NCBI GenBank assembly: GCA_944378105.1
Contig: CALWGC010000028.1
Coordinates: 30,650 to 94,649 of the forward strand
Source: an uncultured Clostridia bacterium
GTDB taxonomy: Bacteria; Bacillota; Clostridia; Lachnospirales; Anaerotignaceae
Length of the DNA: 64,000 nucleotides
Reading direction: 5' to 3'
Shown piece by piece: positions 9,746 through 17,401 of this stretch. Each line of letters begins with the position of its first letter. The stretch's first letter is position 1. The position numbers and the translations under genes were made by a program. Under the pieces are notes generated by a model. That model saw only the letters and a program-made list of their open reading frames with translations. It was not told the origin of the DNA and made no database searches.

Positions 9746-9778
9746 ACAAGGACACCGGAAGAGAGGAGTGGTTTCGAG

Positions 9779-10729
9779 ATGGAAATGCCATTGATTGAAA
9801 CAAAAAACTTAAAAAAATATTTTAAAACAGGCCGCGGTACCTTACATGCGGTAGATAATGTAAACTTTCAGATTTTTAAAGGTCAGACGTTGGGTGTGGT
9901 AGGGGAATCCGGTTGTGGAAAATCCACTTTGGGCCGTGTGATGATTCGTTTGTTGGATGCCACCGAAGGCCAAGTGCTCTTTGAAGGCAAAAACATCATG
10001 GATTACAACAAATACCAGATGAATGAACTGCGCAAAGAAATGCAGATCATCTTCCAGGACCCTTACGCATCGTTGAACCCTCGTATGTCGGTCAGCGAAA
10101 TCATTGCAGAACCTTTGAAAGTTTGTAAAGTAATTACCAATAAAAAAGAATTGGAAGAACGGGTTTTTGATTTGATGAAAACCGTAGGTTTGGCCGAAAG
10201 ATTGGTCAATGCTTATCCTCACGAATTGGACGGCGGCCGCCGGCAAAGAATTGGGGTAGCCCGTGCGTTGGCTTTAAATCCAAAATTCATCGTTTGTGAC
10301 GAACCTGTTTCTGCATTGGACGTATCCATCCAGGCCCAGATTTTGAACTTGATGATGGATCTGCAAGAACAATTCGGCTTAACTTATATGTTCATCACCC
10401 ACGACTTGAGCGTAGTAAAACATATCAGTACGGAAATTGCCGTTATGTACTTAGGACAATGTGTGGAAAAAGCACCAGCAGACGAATTGTTTGCAAATCC
10501 GGTACATCCATACACGAAAGCATTGCTTAGCGCGATTCCAATTCCAAGCTTGAAATACAGAAATATGCAAAACATTCTTTCTGGCGAAGTTACCAGCCCC
10601 ATCGATCCAAAACCAGGCTGTCGCTTTGCAGCCAGATGCCCCAATGCAAAACCAGAATGTACGGGTTGCAATTTGGAATTGAAAGAAATCAGTCCAAATC
10701 ATTTTGTTTCTTGCGTGAAATACATGTAA
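9779..10729 (+). CDS. Peptide ABC transporter ATPase, OppF/DppF family
   Basis: Partner ATPase of the importer, 316 residues. Walker A is GESGCGKST (42-50), Walker B is FIVCDEP with VSALD, and the switch histidine is in FITHDLS. The ABC signature is unusual: LDGGRRQR where the consensus is LSGGQRQR, so the signature serine is replaced by aspartate. OppD/OppF pairs often have one degenerate ATP site, so this may be functional asymmetry. The C-terminal extension has GCRFAARCPNAKPEC. ATG codons at 9779 and 9785 are both possible. It is the last gene of the transporter operon; no clear terminator follows. Confidence 0.93.
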   Translation: MEMPLIETKNLKKYFKTGRGTLHAVDNVNFQIFKGQTLGVVGESGCGKSTLGRVMIRLLDATEGQVLFEGKNIMDYNKYQMNELRKEMQIIFQDPYASLNPRMSVSEIIAEPLKVCKVITNKKELEERVFDLMKTVGLAERLVNAYPHELDGGRRQRIGVARALALNPKFIVCDEPVSALDVSIQAQILNLMMDLQEQFGLTYMFITHDLSVVKHISTEIAVMYLGQCVEKAPADELFANPVHPYTKALLSAIPIPSLKYRNMQNILSGEVTSPIDPKPGCRFAARCPNAKPECTGCNLELKEISPNHFVSCVKYM

Positions 10730-10782
10730 GGGGCAAAGTGAAAAAACTGTAAGGCCGAACAGGGGACAAAGAATCGAAAACT

Positions 10783-10811
10783 TTGCAGGACATGACTTTT
10801 TGGATTATAAT
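10783..10811 (+). promoter_or_regulatory. Promoter of the dehydrogenase operon
   Basis: TTGCAG at 10783-10788, an exact 17-base spacer, and TATAAT at 10806-10811. It would allow separate expression of the four-gene redox operon from the transporter. An AGGAGGTG at about 10830-10837 has no start codon at a suitable distance. Confidence 0.7.
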
Positions 10812-10906
10812 AGAAATGAAAATCCAAAAAGGAGGTGTCTGGAAAGAATCATAGAAAATAATTGTATTTGGCCAAATTTACAGGGACAGAGAAAGAAGGG
10901 GTTGCC

Positions 10907-11227
10907 ATGCGCATTGCAGAGCATCCAATTATTGATTCCTATCAAAAGGGACGGAAGGTGAAGTTCACTTTTGATGGTCAGGAAATGGAAGGCTTTGAAG
11001 GAGAACCCATTGCGGCCGCATTGCGGGCCGCAGGGGTGATGATACACCGTTATACCCAAAAACGCCATGAACCACGGGGCATCTTTTGTGCCATTGGGCG
11101 ATGCACCGACTGTGTGATGGTGGTGGATGGAAGACCAAACATTCGCACTTGTATGACACCGTTAAAGGAAGGCATGCGAGTGGAGACGCAATATGGCGTT
11201 CAAAGCGAAAGGGGTGAGGGTCAGTGA
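10907..11227 (+). CDS. (2Fe-2S)-binding small subunit of amino-acid dehydrogenase (HcnA/Fer2_4-like)
   Basis: About 106 residues, containing plant-ferredoxin-type cysteines Cys61-x4-Cys66-x2-Cys69-x12-Cys82 (CAIGRCTDC and RTC). This is the Fer2_4 domain found in HcnA, in the N-terminus of sarcosine oxidase alpha, and in the small subunits of D-hydroxyproline and opine dehydrogenases. It should relay electrons from the flavin subunits. An in-frame TTG at 10862 gives 15 more residues, but the ATG at 10907 has AAGGGG six bases upstream. Its stop overlaps the next start by four bases, showing translational coupling. Confidence 0.85.
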   Translation: MRIAEHPIIDSYQKGRKVKFTFDGQEMEGFEGEPIAAALRAAGVMIHRYTQKRHEPRGIFCAIGRCTDCVMVVDGRPNIRTCMTPLKEGMRVETQYGVQSERGEGQ

Positions 11228-12813
11228 AGCGATATGATTTGATTGTCATTGGTGCTGGCCCAGCCGGCCTCTCTGCTGCCATTGAAGCAGCCAAATGTGG
11301 GATGCAGGTGGGGGTATTTGATGAAAATGCCAGACCTGGTGGTCAGTTATTCAAACAAATCCATAAGTTTTTTGGGTCCAAGGAGCACAAAGCGAAGATT
11401 CGCGGCTTTCAGATTGGATATGAACTGTTGGAAGAAGCAAAAAAATGGCAGGTAGATGTTCACTTGAATGCGGTGGTGATGGGGATTTATGAACCATTAC
11501 GGATTACCGTCACCGAAGAAGATTACATCACCAGCTATGCCGGAGACAACATCGTTATTGCTACCGGTGCTTCGGAGAACATGGTACCCTATGATGGGTG
11601 GACCCTACCCGGCGTCATTGGCGCCGGGGCCGCCCAGACGTTGATGAATTTACATGGTGTTTTGCCAGGGAAACGCGTGTTGATGGTCGGTAGCGGCAAT
11701 GTAGGGCTGGTGGTTAGCTTCCAGTTGCTGCAGGCCGGGTGCGAAGTGGCGGCTGTCATTGATGCAGCACCACGGATTGGCGGTTATGGTGTTCATGCAG
11801 CCAAAGTAGCCCGTACCGGTGTTCCATTTTATCTTTCCCATACCATCGTCAAAGCCGAAGGCAACGGCAAGGTGGAAAAGGTAACCATCGCCCAGGTGGA
11901 TGACCACTGGCAAGTGGTGAAGGGAACAGAAAAGGAACTGGAAGTCGATACCATTTGTATGGCAGTGGGCTTATCGCCCATGAGCCAGTTGGCCCGCTTG
12001 GCCGGCTGCCAGATGAAAGAAAATGGCGGACTGGTGCCTGTGTGCGATGCCTATGGCCAGACTTCTTTAGAAGGGGTCTTTGCAGCCGGTGACGTGGCAG
12101 GCATTGAAGAAGCAAGCTCTGCCATGATTGGCGGGAAAATTGCAGCCTTGGGTGCGGCAAAGCGCAGCGGTTTTTTGACAGAAGCAGAAGCGGAAGAAAA
12201 ATACAAAGCCTACCAGGCTTCCCTGATGCAACTGCGCCGCGGTATGTTTAGCCACGAAAATAAAGGCAGGACCGACTTGGTGAAAACCGACGAAGGTTAT
12301 CCATTGTCCATGAGCCTGTTGCAAAAAGGCTATTTGGACGATGCAGAAGTAGAACAATTTCCTGGCGTTGGAACAAAGAAATATATTGGGATTCATCCAG
12401 TGATTGAATGTACCCAAAACATTCCTTGTAACCCCTGCCAAGATGCTTGCCACTTTGGTTGCATCCAAGTAGGAAATGAAATTACGGCATTGCCACAAGT
12501 GGTACAGGGAAGCCATTGCACCAATTGTGGGTTGTGCGTGGCCAGCTGTTCTGGGCAGGCCATCTTCCTGGTGGATGAAAGTAGCGAACCTGGTTTTGCC
12601 ACCATCACCATCCCCTATGAATTTTTACCTCTGCCCCAAAGCGGAGACAAAGGAATGGCCTTGGACCGCGGCGGTGCACCGCTTTGTGAAGCAGAAGTGG
12701 TGCGGGTAAGAACCAGCCCGGCCTTTGACCACACAGCGCTTTTGACCATGCGGGTACCGCAGGAAATGAGTCAAAAGGCAAGATTCTTTCGCAGAAGGGA
12801 AGTGGTGCAGTGA
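11224..12813 (+). CDS. FAD/NAD-dependent oxidoreductase subunit with two 4Fe-4S motifs (HcnB / proline dehydrogenase alpha-like)
   Basis: 529 residues, GTG start overlapping the previous gene. The N-terminal dinucleotide fold is IGAGPAG (about 7-13), and a second Rossmann motif VGSGNVG lies near 157-163, as in the pyridine nucleotide-disulfide oxidoreductase fold. Around residues 400-445 there are two cysteine arrays, CNPCQDACHFGC and CTNCGLCVASC, indicating a ferredoxin-like domain with two 4Fe-4S clusters. Classical HcnB/OoxA proteins instead end in a BFD-like domain, which here is a separate downstream gene. The probable role is to receive electrons from the amino-acid-oxidising subunit and pass them to NAD+, ferredoxin or another carrier. 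The substrate is unknown. Confidence 0.85.
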   Translation: MKRYDLIVIGAGPAGLSAAIEAAKCGMQVGVFDENARPGGQLFKQIHKFFGSKEHKAKIRGFQIGYELLEEAKKWQVDVHLNAVVMGIYEPLRITVTEEDYITSYAGDNIVIATGASENMVPYDGWTLPGVIGAGAAQTLMNLHGVLPGKRVLMVGSGNVGLVVSFQLLQAGCEVAAVIDAAPRIGGYGVHAAKVARTGVPFYLSHTIVKAEGNGKVEKVTIAQVDDHWQVVKGTEKELEVDTICMAVGLSPMSQLARLAGCQMKENGGLVPVCDAYGQTSLEGVFAAGDVAGIEEASSAMIGGKIAALGAAKRSGFLTEAEAEEKYKAYQASLMQLRRGMFSHENKGRTDLVKTDEGYPLSMSLLQKGYLDDAEVEQFPGVGTKKYIGIHPVIECTQNIPCNPCQDACHFGCIQVGNEITALPQVVQGSHCTNCGLCVASCSGQAIFLVDESSEPGFATITIPYEFLPLPQSGDKGMALDRGGAPLCEAEVVRVRTSPAFDHTALLTMRVPQEMSQKARFFRRREVVQ

Positions 12814-13139
12814 TGGCAGAATATTTGGATCGCAGTAAAGACATTGGCCCTTATGTACCCCAGGAAGATGACGACCGGATCGTTTGCCGCTGTGAAGAAA
12901 TTACAAAAGGGGAAATTCGACAGGCCGTACATATGGGATTATGGACCATGACAGAAGTCAAACGGATGTTGCGCTGTGGCATGGGACTTTGCCAAGGCCA
13001 AACTTGTACAAAAAACATCAAGCGGATTATTGCAGCAGAACTGCAAGTTTCTCCAGCTCAGTTAGAAGAACCGACCGTTCGTCCGCCGGTACGTCCAGTG
13101 GAAATGGGCGTTTTTGGAAATGAGGTGGAGTCGTTATGA
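12813..13139 (+). CDS. BFD-like (2Fe-2S)-binding subunit
   Basis: About 108 residues. The BFD/Fer2_BFD cysteine pattern is clear: VCRCEEITKGEI, then MLRCGMGLCQGQTC. It is homologous to the C-terminal part of HcnB-type subunits and bacterioferritin-associated ferredoxin. The ATG at 12813 overlaps the upstream TGA (TGATG); a GTG at 12810 is also possible. The protein lies between the two flavoprotein genes, so it is probably an electron-transfer subunit of one complex. A proline-rich tail follows the domain. Confidence 0.87.
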   Translation: MAEYLDRSKDIGPYVPQEDDDRIVCRCEEITKGEIRQAVHMGLWTMTEVKRMLRCGMGLCQGQTCTKNIKRIIAAELQVSPAQLEEPTVRPPVRPVEMGVFGNEVESL

Positions 13140-14311
13140 AAACAGAACATGCAGATGTCATTATTGTTGGGGCAGGCATTGTGGGAAATGCTGCCGCCTA
13201 CTACTTAACCAAAGCAGGCATGAAATGTATTGTGCTGGAAGAGGAAATGATTGGGCATGGCGGCTCCAGTCGAAACGGCGGCGGGGTGCGGCAATCGGGA
13301 CGTGATCCCAGAGAGTTTGCACTGGCTGCTTATGCGGCAAAACATATTTGGCCTACTTTGTCCGAAGAATTGGGCGTGGATGTAGAATATCGCCAAACAG
13401 GTTATCTTGTGTTTGGCTATAACGAAGAACATGATAAAAGCATCGCTTCGCGCATTGAAACGGCCGCTAGTTTTGGGGTTTATATGGAGATGAAACACGG
13501 GGATGAAATCAAAGAAATTTGTCCCTATGTTTCGGAACATGTAACGTGTGCCGGCTGGACGCCTTCTGATGGGGTAGCAAACCCCATGCGGGCCACGTTG
13601 GGCTATTATATCCGGGCCAGAGAATTGGGTGCTCGATTTATCACCGGGGAAAAGGCCATCAAGATCAATAAGATCAAAGGTGCGGCCAGACAGGTGGTCA
13701 CGGCCCGGGGCAATGTCTACGAAGGAGATAAAATCATTGTGGCAGCAGGGTACCACGGCAAGTTTTTGCTGGAAACAGTGGGCATTGTGGTGCCGATGCA
13801 AAAGAAGCTCAATGAAATGCTGGTAACTGAGCCGGCCCCAAGGCTGTTTGACTATATGATTGGCGGTATGAGCGGTTTTTATGGCCAGCAGACGAAACAT
13901 GGGTCTTTGGTATTTGGCTGCCCAAGCGGCCGGGAATACACCTTCCATGAGTTGCAAACCCCTATTTCTACTTCGGTAACGGCTTCGTTTATCTGTGAAT
14001 CGTTGGGCATTGATTTGCCAATTTTAAAACAGTTAAAAGTGGTGCGTGCTTGGAGTGGCTGGGTAGATATTTCTTTGGATGGTGTGCCGGTGATTGGTGC
14101 AGTGGAAGAAGTGCCGGGGCTTTTGGTGGCCATTGCGTCGACAGGACATGGTTTTGGACCAGGACCAGCAGTGGGTTATACATTGGCTCAGTTGGCTATG
14201 GATCAGCCGTCTCCAGTGGATATCACAAAGCTGCACTTTGACCGGTTTGACTATGGCAAAAAACAACCAAGATATTTTTCTGCTTCCGGTGGCGGGGCTT
14301 TAACAAGATAA
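13136..14311 (+). CDS. FAD-dependent amino-acid dehydrogenase, DAO family (HcnC / sarcosine oxidase beta-like)
   Basis: 391 residues with the DAO-family N-terminal fold IVGAGIVGNAAAYYLTKAG, then the substrate-side signature SSRNGGGVRQ seen in sarcosine, glycine, proline and hydroxyproline dehydrogenase catalytic subunits. Near the C-terminus, the family motif ASTGHGFGPGPAVGY binds FAD. It overlaps the BFD gene by four bases and is the last gene of the redox operon. It should oxidise the C-N bond of a secondary or D-amino acid, an opine or an imino acid. Adjacent peptide uptake genes fit a catabolic role, but sequence alone does not name the substrate. Confidence 0.88.
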   Translation: MKTEHADVIIVGAGIVGNAAAYYLTKAGMKCIVLEEEMIGHGGSSRNGGGVRQSGRDPREFALAAYAAKHIWPTLSEELGVDVEYRQTGYLVFGYNEEHDKSIASRIETAASFGVYMEMKHGDEIKEICPYVSEHVTCAGWTPSDGVANPMRATLGYYIRARELGARFITGEKAIKINKIKGAARQVVTARGNVYEGDKIIVAAGYHGKFLLETVGIVVPMQKKLNEMLVTEPAPRLFDYMIGGMSGFYGQQTKHGSLVFGCPSGREYTFHELQTPISTSVTASFICESLGIDLPILKQLKVVRAWSGWVDISLDGVPVIGAVEEVPGLLVAIASTGHGFGPGPAVGYTLAQLAMDQPSPVDITKLHFDRFDYGKKQPRYFSASGGGALTR

Positions 14312-14338
14312 AAACTGTTTTCATTAACAGAGACGATA

Positions 14339-14344
14339 TATAAT
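14339..14344 (+). promoter_or_regulatory. Possible -10 element for the M20 leader transcript
   Basis: A perfect TATAAT at 14339-14344 with only a weak TTTTCA upstream (15-base spacing). If active, it gives a leader of about 330 bases before the first M20 gene. Confidence 0.35.
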
Positions 14345-14439
14345 AAGGTAGTTTATCCTGATAAAAGGAAAGAAAATGGTAGTGAAAGAAGTAAAAACAT
14401 TTCTTTTCGATTGACCTATGGATGGGATCATCCAAATAC

Positions 14440-14474
14440 TGTTTCATCCGTCTAAGAGGGAGACGGATGAAACA
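14440..14474. repeat. Perfect 14-bp inverted repeat in the M20 leader
   Basis: Arms 14440-14453 (TGTTTCATCCGTCT) and 14461-14474 are exact complements around a 7-base loop. No T run follows, so this is more likely an RNA stem or operator than a terminator. Confidence 0.7.
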
Positions 14475-14614
14475 ATCAATACTCTTCTATCATGGGAAAC
14501 AGTGGCTTTTTTGCAAACAGTTCTTTTTCTTATGGAAAAACGAGCCGTTTTTCCACCCTCTCTTGTCGCGAAAAAAAACTCTCTCTTGCTGTAGGTAAAA
14601 AAGCTGTTCTGTTT

Positions 14615-14661
14615 CTGCCGCGGCTGCAAGCTCCCATTGCATCTAGCCGCGGCAGGTTTTT
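14615..14661 (+). terminator. Terminator/attenuator just before the first M20 gene
   Basis: An 11-bp GC-rich stem (14615-14625 with 14645-14655) with an inner TGCAA/TTGCA helix, followed by GTTTTT. It ends only 19 bases before the M20 start codon. Apart from this and the inverted repeat, the 14312-14679 gap holds only a second small hairpin around 14533-14555. Confidence 0.75.
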
Positions 14662-14679
14662 CAAAAAGGGGTGGATGGT

Positions 14680-15948
14680 ATGGATATACTGGCTTTGGCA
14701 AAAAAAGAGCAGGAACGAATTGTATCCTATCGACGGTATCTGCATGAAAATCCAGAACTTTCTCAACAAGAAACTAATACGGTTTCGTATATTTGTAACA
14801 GGTTAGAAGAGTTTGGTATTTCTTATGTGGAAGTGCCAAAGGGTGGTGTGCTGGGGTTTCTTGGTGGTGACAACGAATCAAAGACCGTATTATTGCGGGC
14901 AGATATGGATGCGTTGCCGGTACCAGAAAGCCCCTGCAATTTAAAGCAGCCGAAGACTTGTGTCTCTAAAGTGGAAGGAGTATCCCATGTTTGTGGACAT
15001 GACGCCCATGTGGCTATGTTGTTGGTGGCTGGAAAAATATTGCAAGAACAGATAGACCAAGTGCCTGGACGTGTGGTTCTTTTTTTCGAGCGCGCAGAAG
15101 AAGCTGGCGGTAATATCTTGTATTTATTGCGATATTTATATGAACAAAAGATCAGAATTGACGGGTGTTTTGGGATGCATGTCAAAGGTAATTTGGATGC
15201 CGGACAATTCAGTTTGGAGCCAGGCGGCGTGAACGCCGGCGGTTTTGGGTTTGAAGTAAAACTCACAGGCCGTGGCGGTCATGGTTCGGCGCCAGAAAAA
15301 GCCAATAGCCCCATCGACTGTTTTGTGGCGCTCTATCAATCTTTCATCAACATCCCTGTAAAATATATTTCGGCCAAAGACGCTTGCTCATTCTCCCTGG
15401 GCAAAGTGGTTTCTGGCACAAAACGGAACATCATTCCCGAAACACTGGAGTTTGCGGGTTCTATGCGGTTTTTTGACCATGCTGTTGGAGAAAAGGCCAA
15501 ACAAGAATTTCTGCGGCTATTGGATTCCATTTGCCAGGTGTACCAATGCCAATATGAAGTGACCAAATCGGTTGGCCCTACCCTCCCGTTAGTGAACCAT
15601 CCGCAGTGTGTACAAATTGGCCGCAGAGCCATTCAAAAGCAACTTGGCGCCGAACGTTTGTCTTCGATGGAACGCGAGATGGGCTCAGAAAGCTTTTCTG
15701 CAGCCCAGCGTCTCTATCCCGGCGCCTATGCCTTTTTGGGTGTGAGAAATGAGACTTTGGGCAGCGGAGCGGCAAATCATAGCCCTGCCTTTGATATAGA
15801 CGAGTCGGTTTTATATCTAGGAACGGCTTTACACGTTGCCTATGCATTGGAATTTCTTCAAGCAAACGAACCAATTTCCTTTGAACCTTATCCTGGTTCC
15901 CCAGATGATTTATATCGAGAGATTTGTTATCCCGTAGATGGAAAATGA
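14680..15948 (+). CDS. M20 family metallo-amidohydrolase/peptidase (copy 1)
   Basis: About 422 residues, HipO/AmhX-like zinc amidohydrolase cleaving N-acyl amino acids, hippurate-like conjugates or dipeptides. Metal-site motifs are RADMDALP, CGHDAHVAML with the catalytic-side FERAEEAGG, and GMHVKGN. The dimerisation-domain motif is GRGGHGSAPEKANSPIDC. The C-terminal metal histidine lies in NHSPAFDIDES. The ATG at 14680 follows AAAGGGG; a GTG at 14671 is in frame. The next gene is a paralogue sharing the same N-terminal start MDILALAK and most motifs. No signal peptide, so cytoplasmic. The exact substrate is not determinable. Confidence 0.9.
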   Translation: MDILALAKKEQERIVSYRRYLHENPELSQQETNTVSYICNRLEEFGISYVEVPKGGVLGFLGGDNESKTVLLRADMDALPVPESPCNLKQPKTCVSKVEGVSHVCGHDAHVAMLLVAGKILQEQIDQVPGRVVLFFERAEEAGGNILYLLRYLYEQKIRIDGCFGMHVKGNLDAGQFSLEPGGVNAGGFGFEVKLTGRGGHGSAPEKANSPIDCFVALYQSFINIPVKYISAKDACSFSLGKVVSGTKRNIIPETLEFAGSMRFFDHAVGEKAKQEFLRLLDSICQVYQCQYEVTKSVGPTLPLVNHPQCVQIGRRAIQKQLGAERLSSMEREMGSESFSAAQRLYPGAYAFLGVRNETLGSGAANHSPAFDIDESVLYLGTALHVAYALEFLQANEPISFEPYPGSPDDLYREICYPVDGK

Positions 15949-15967
15949 AAAGGAGGCAGAAACAGTG

Positions 15968-17230
15968 ATGGACATTCTTGCTTTAGCAAAACAAGAGGAA
16001 GAAGCAATCATCCGTGATCGTCGTTATTTACACGAGCATCCGGAAGTTTCCAGACAGGAAGAAAACACAGTTGCGTTTATCAAACAGAGACTGGAAACTT
16101 TGGGTATTTCCTATGTGGAAGTACCAAAGGGCGGCATTTTGGCCTTTCTTGGTGCGGAAGATGCCAAAAAGACAGTGTTGCTGCGGGCCGACATCGATGC
16201 ATTGCCCATCGAAGAAAACCCTTGCAATTTGAAACAGAAAAAAACTTGTGTTTCCAAAGTGCCTGGCGTGGGGCATTTATGTGGTCATGACGGGCATACG
16301 GCCATGCTGCTGGCGGCCGGAAAAATTTTGCAAGAACACAAAGAAGAATTGCCGGGCCGGGTTATTTTGCTCTTTGAACGGGCAGAAGAATCGGGCGGGA
16401 ACTTATTATATCTGTTGCGGTATCTCTACGAAAACAAAATCAAAATCGACGGCGGATTTGGTTTTCATGTCAATCCCAATGTACCAGCAGGAAAAATGAG
16501 TTTGGATTTTGGTTCCATCACCAGCGGCGGGTACGGCTTTGAAATGCTGCTCCATGGCCGTGGTGGCCATGGCTCTGCGCCGGATAAAGCCAATAGCCCC
16601 ATTGATTGTTTTGTGGCCATTTACCAAGCTATGACCCAAATTCCGGTGAAATATGTTTCGGCCAAAGAGGTTTGCGCCTTTAACATTGGGCGGGTGATTT
16701 CTGGCTCCAAGCGGAACATCATTCCAGAAACGCTGGACTTTGCCGGTGGGTTCCGCTTTTATAAAAAGTCAGTGGGGGATACTGTCATAAAACGGTTTTT
16801 GCGGCAAGTGGAAGAAATTTGCCATGTTTATGATTGTACCCACGAAGTAACTTATGCCATTGGGCCAACGCTGCCCATTGAAAACAACAAGCAGTGTGTG
16901 GAAATCGGCAGACGAGCCATAGAGCAACACTTGGGCGCCGAACGTCGCGTGGACTATGGGATGGAATCGTTTTCGGAAACCTTTTCCAATGCCATGCAGT
17001 TTTTCCCCGGGGCCTATGGCATGTTGGGCATTGGCAATGAAGCGTTGGGTAGCGGCGCCATGAACCACGACCCACAGTTTGATTTGGACGAATCGGTACT
17101 GTATTTGGGCACGGCCTGGCATGTGGCTTTTGCGATGGAATTTTTGAAGAACGAAACAGCCATCGACTTTACGCCGTATGCAGGTAGTCCCGACCAGTTA
17201 TATGACGATATGAATTACAAAGTAGAGTAA
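15968..17230 (+). CDS. M20 family metallo-amidohydrolase/peptidase (copy 2)
   Basis: About 420 residues and clearly a tandem duplicate of the preceding gene, with the same length and the same motif order: RADIDALP, CGHDGHTAML, FERAEESGG, GFHVNPN, GRGGHGSAPDKANSPIDC and NHDPQFDLDES. Differences concentrate at positions near the substrate site (Met to Ile in RAD-DALP, Ala to Gly after GHD), suggesting divergence in specificity. The ATG at 15968 is preceded by AGGAGG; a GTG at 15965 and an upstream in-frame start at 15938 are less likely. It starts 20 bases after copy 1 ends, so both are probably on one mRNA. Confidence 0.9.
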   Translation: MDILALAKQEEEAIIRDRRYLHEHPEVSRQEENTVAFIKQRLETLGISYVEVPKGGILAFLGAEDAKKTVLLRADIDALPIEENPCNLKQKKTCVSKVPGVGHLCGHDGHTAMLLAAGKILQEHKEELPGRVILLFERAEESGGNLLYLLRYLYENKIKIDGGFGFHVNPNVPAGKMSLDFGSITSGGYGFEMLLHGRGGHGSAPDKANSPIDCFVAIYQAMTQIPVKYVSAKEVCAFNIGRVISGSKRNIIPETLDFAGGFRFYKKSVGDTVIKRFLRQVEEICHVYDCTHEVTYAIGPTLPIENNKQCVEIGRRAIEQHLGAERRVDYGMESFSETFSNAMQFFPGAYGMLGIGNEALGSGAMNHDPQFDLDESVLYLGTAWHVAFAMEFLKNETAIDFTPYAGSPDQLYDDMNYKVE

Positions 17231-17267
17231 TCCCCCTTTCTTTTTCTTGGGGTGTCATTCTTTCCAC

Positions 17268-17305
17268 AAAAACATCCTCACATCGTATGGTGTGAGGATG
17301 TTTTT
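17268..17305 (+). terminator. Intrinsic terminator after the M20 pair
   Basis: A perfect 15-bp stem, 17268-17282 with 17291-17305, whose 3' arm ends in a T run. It separates the M20 pair from the MalY/PatB gene. Confidence 0.92.
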
Positions 17306-17401
17306 GGTTTGGGATTCAGACCGTAAGAAAAAAGGGCTAACCTTCTTCCTTGCGGTCTAACAGAAACTGTGTTACCATGAGAAAAAAGGAGGCAAACGAG
17401 T

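Noticed and set aside
10830..10861. A separate small gene using the AGGAGGTG at 10830-10837
   Set aside because: No start codon lies 5-12 bases downstream, and stops follow directly; the iron-sulfur subunit uses its own site near 10897.
14492..14806. 104-codon plus-strand frame in the M20 leader
   Set aside because: It runs through the leader hairpins and overlaps the M20 start in another frame without a ribosome site or recognisable sequence.
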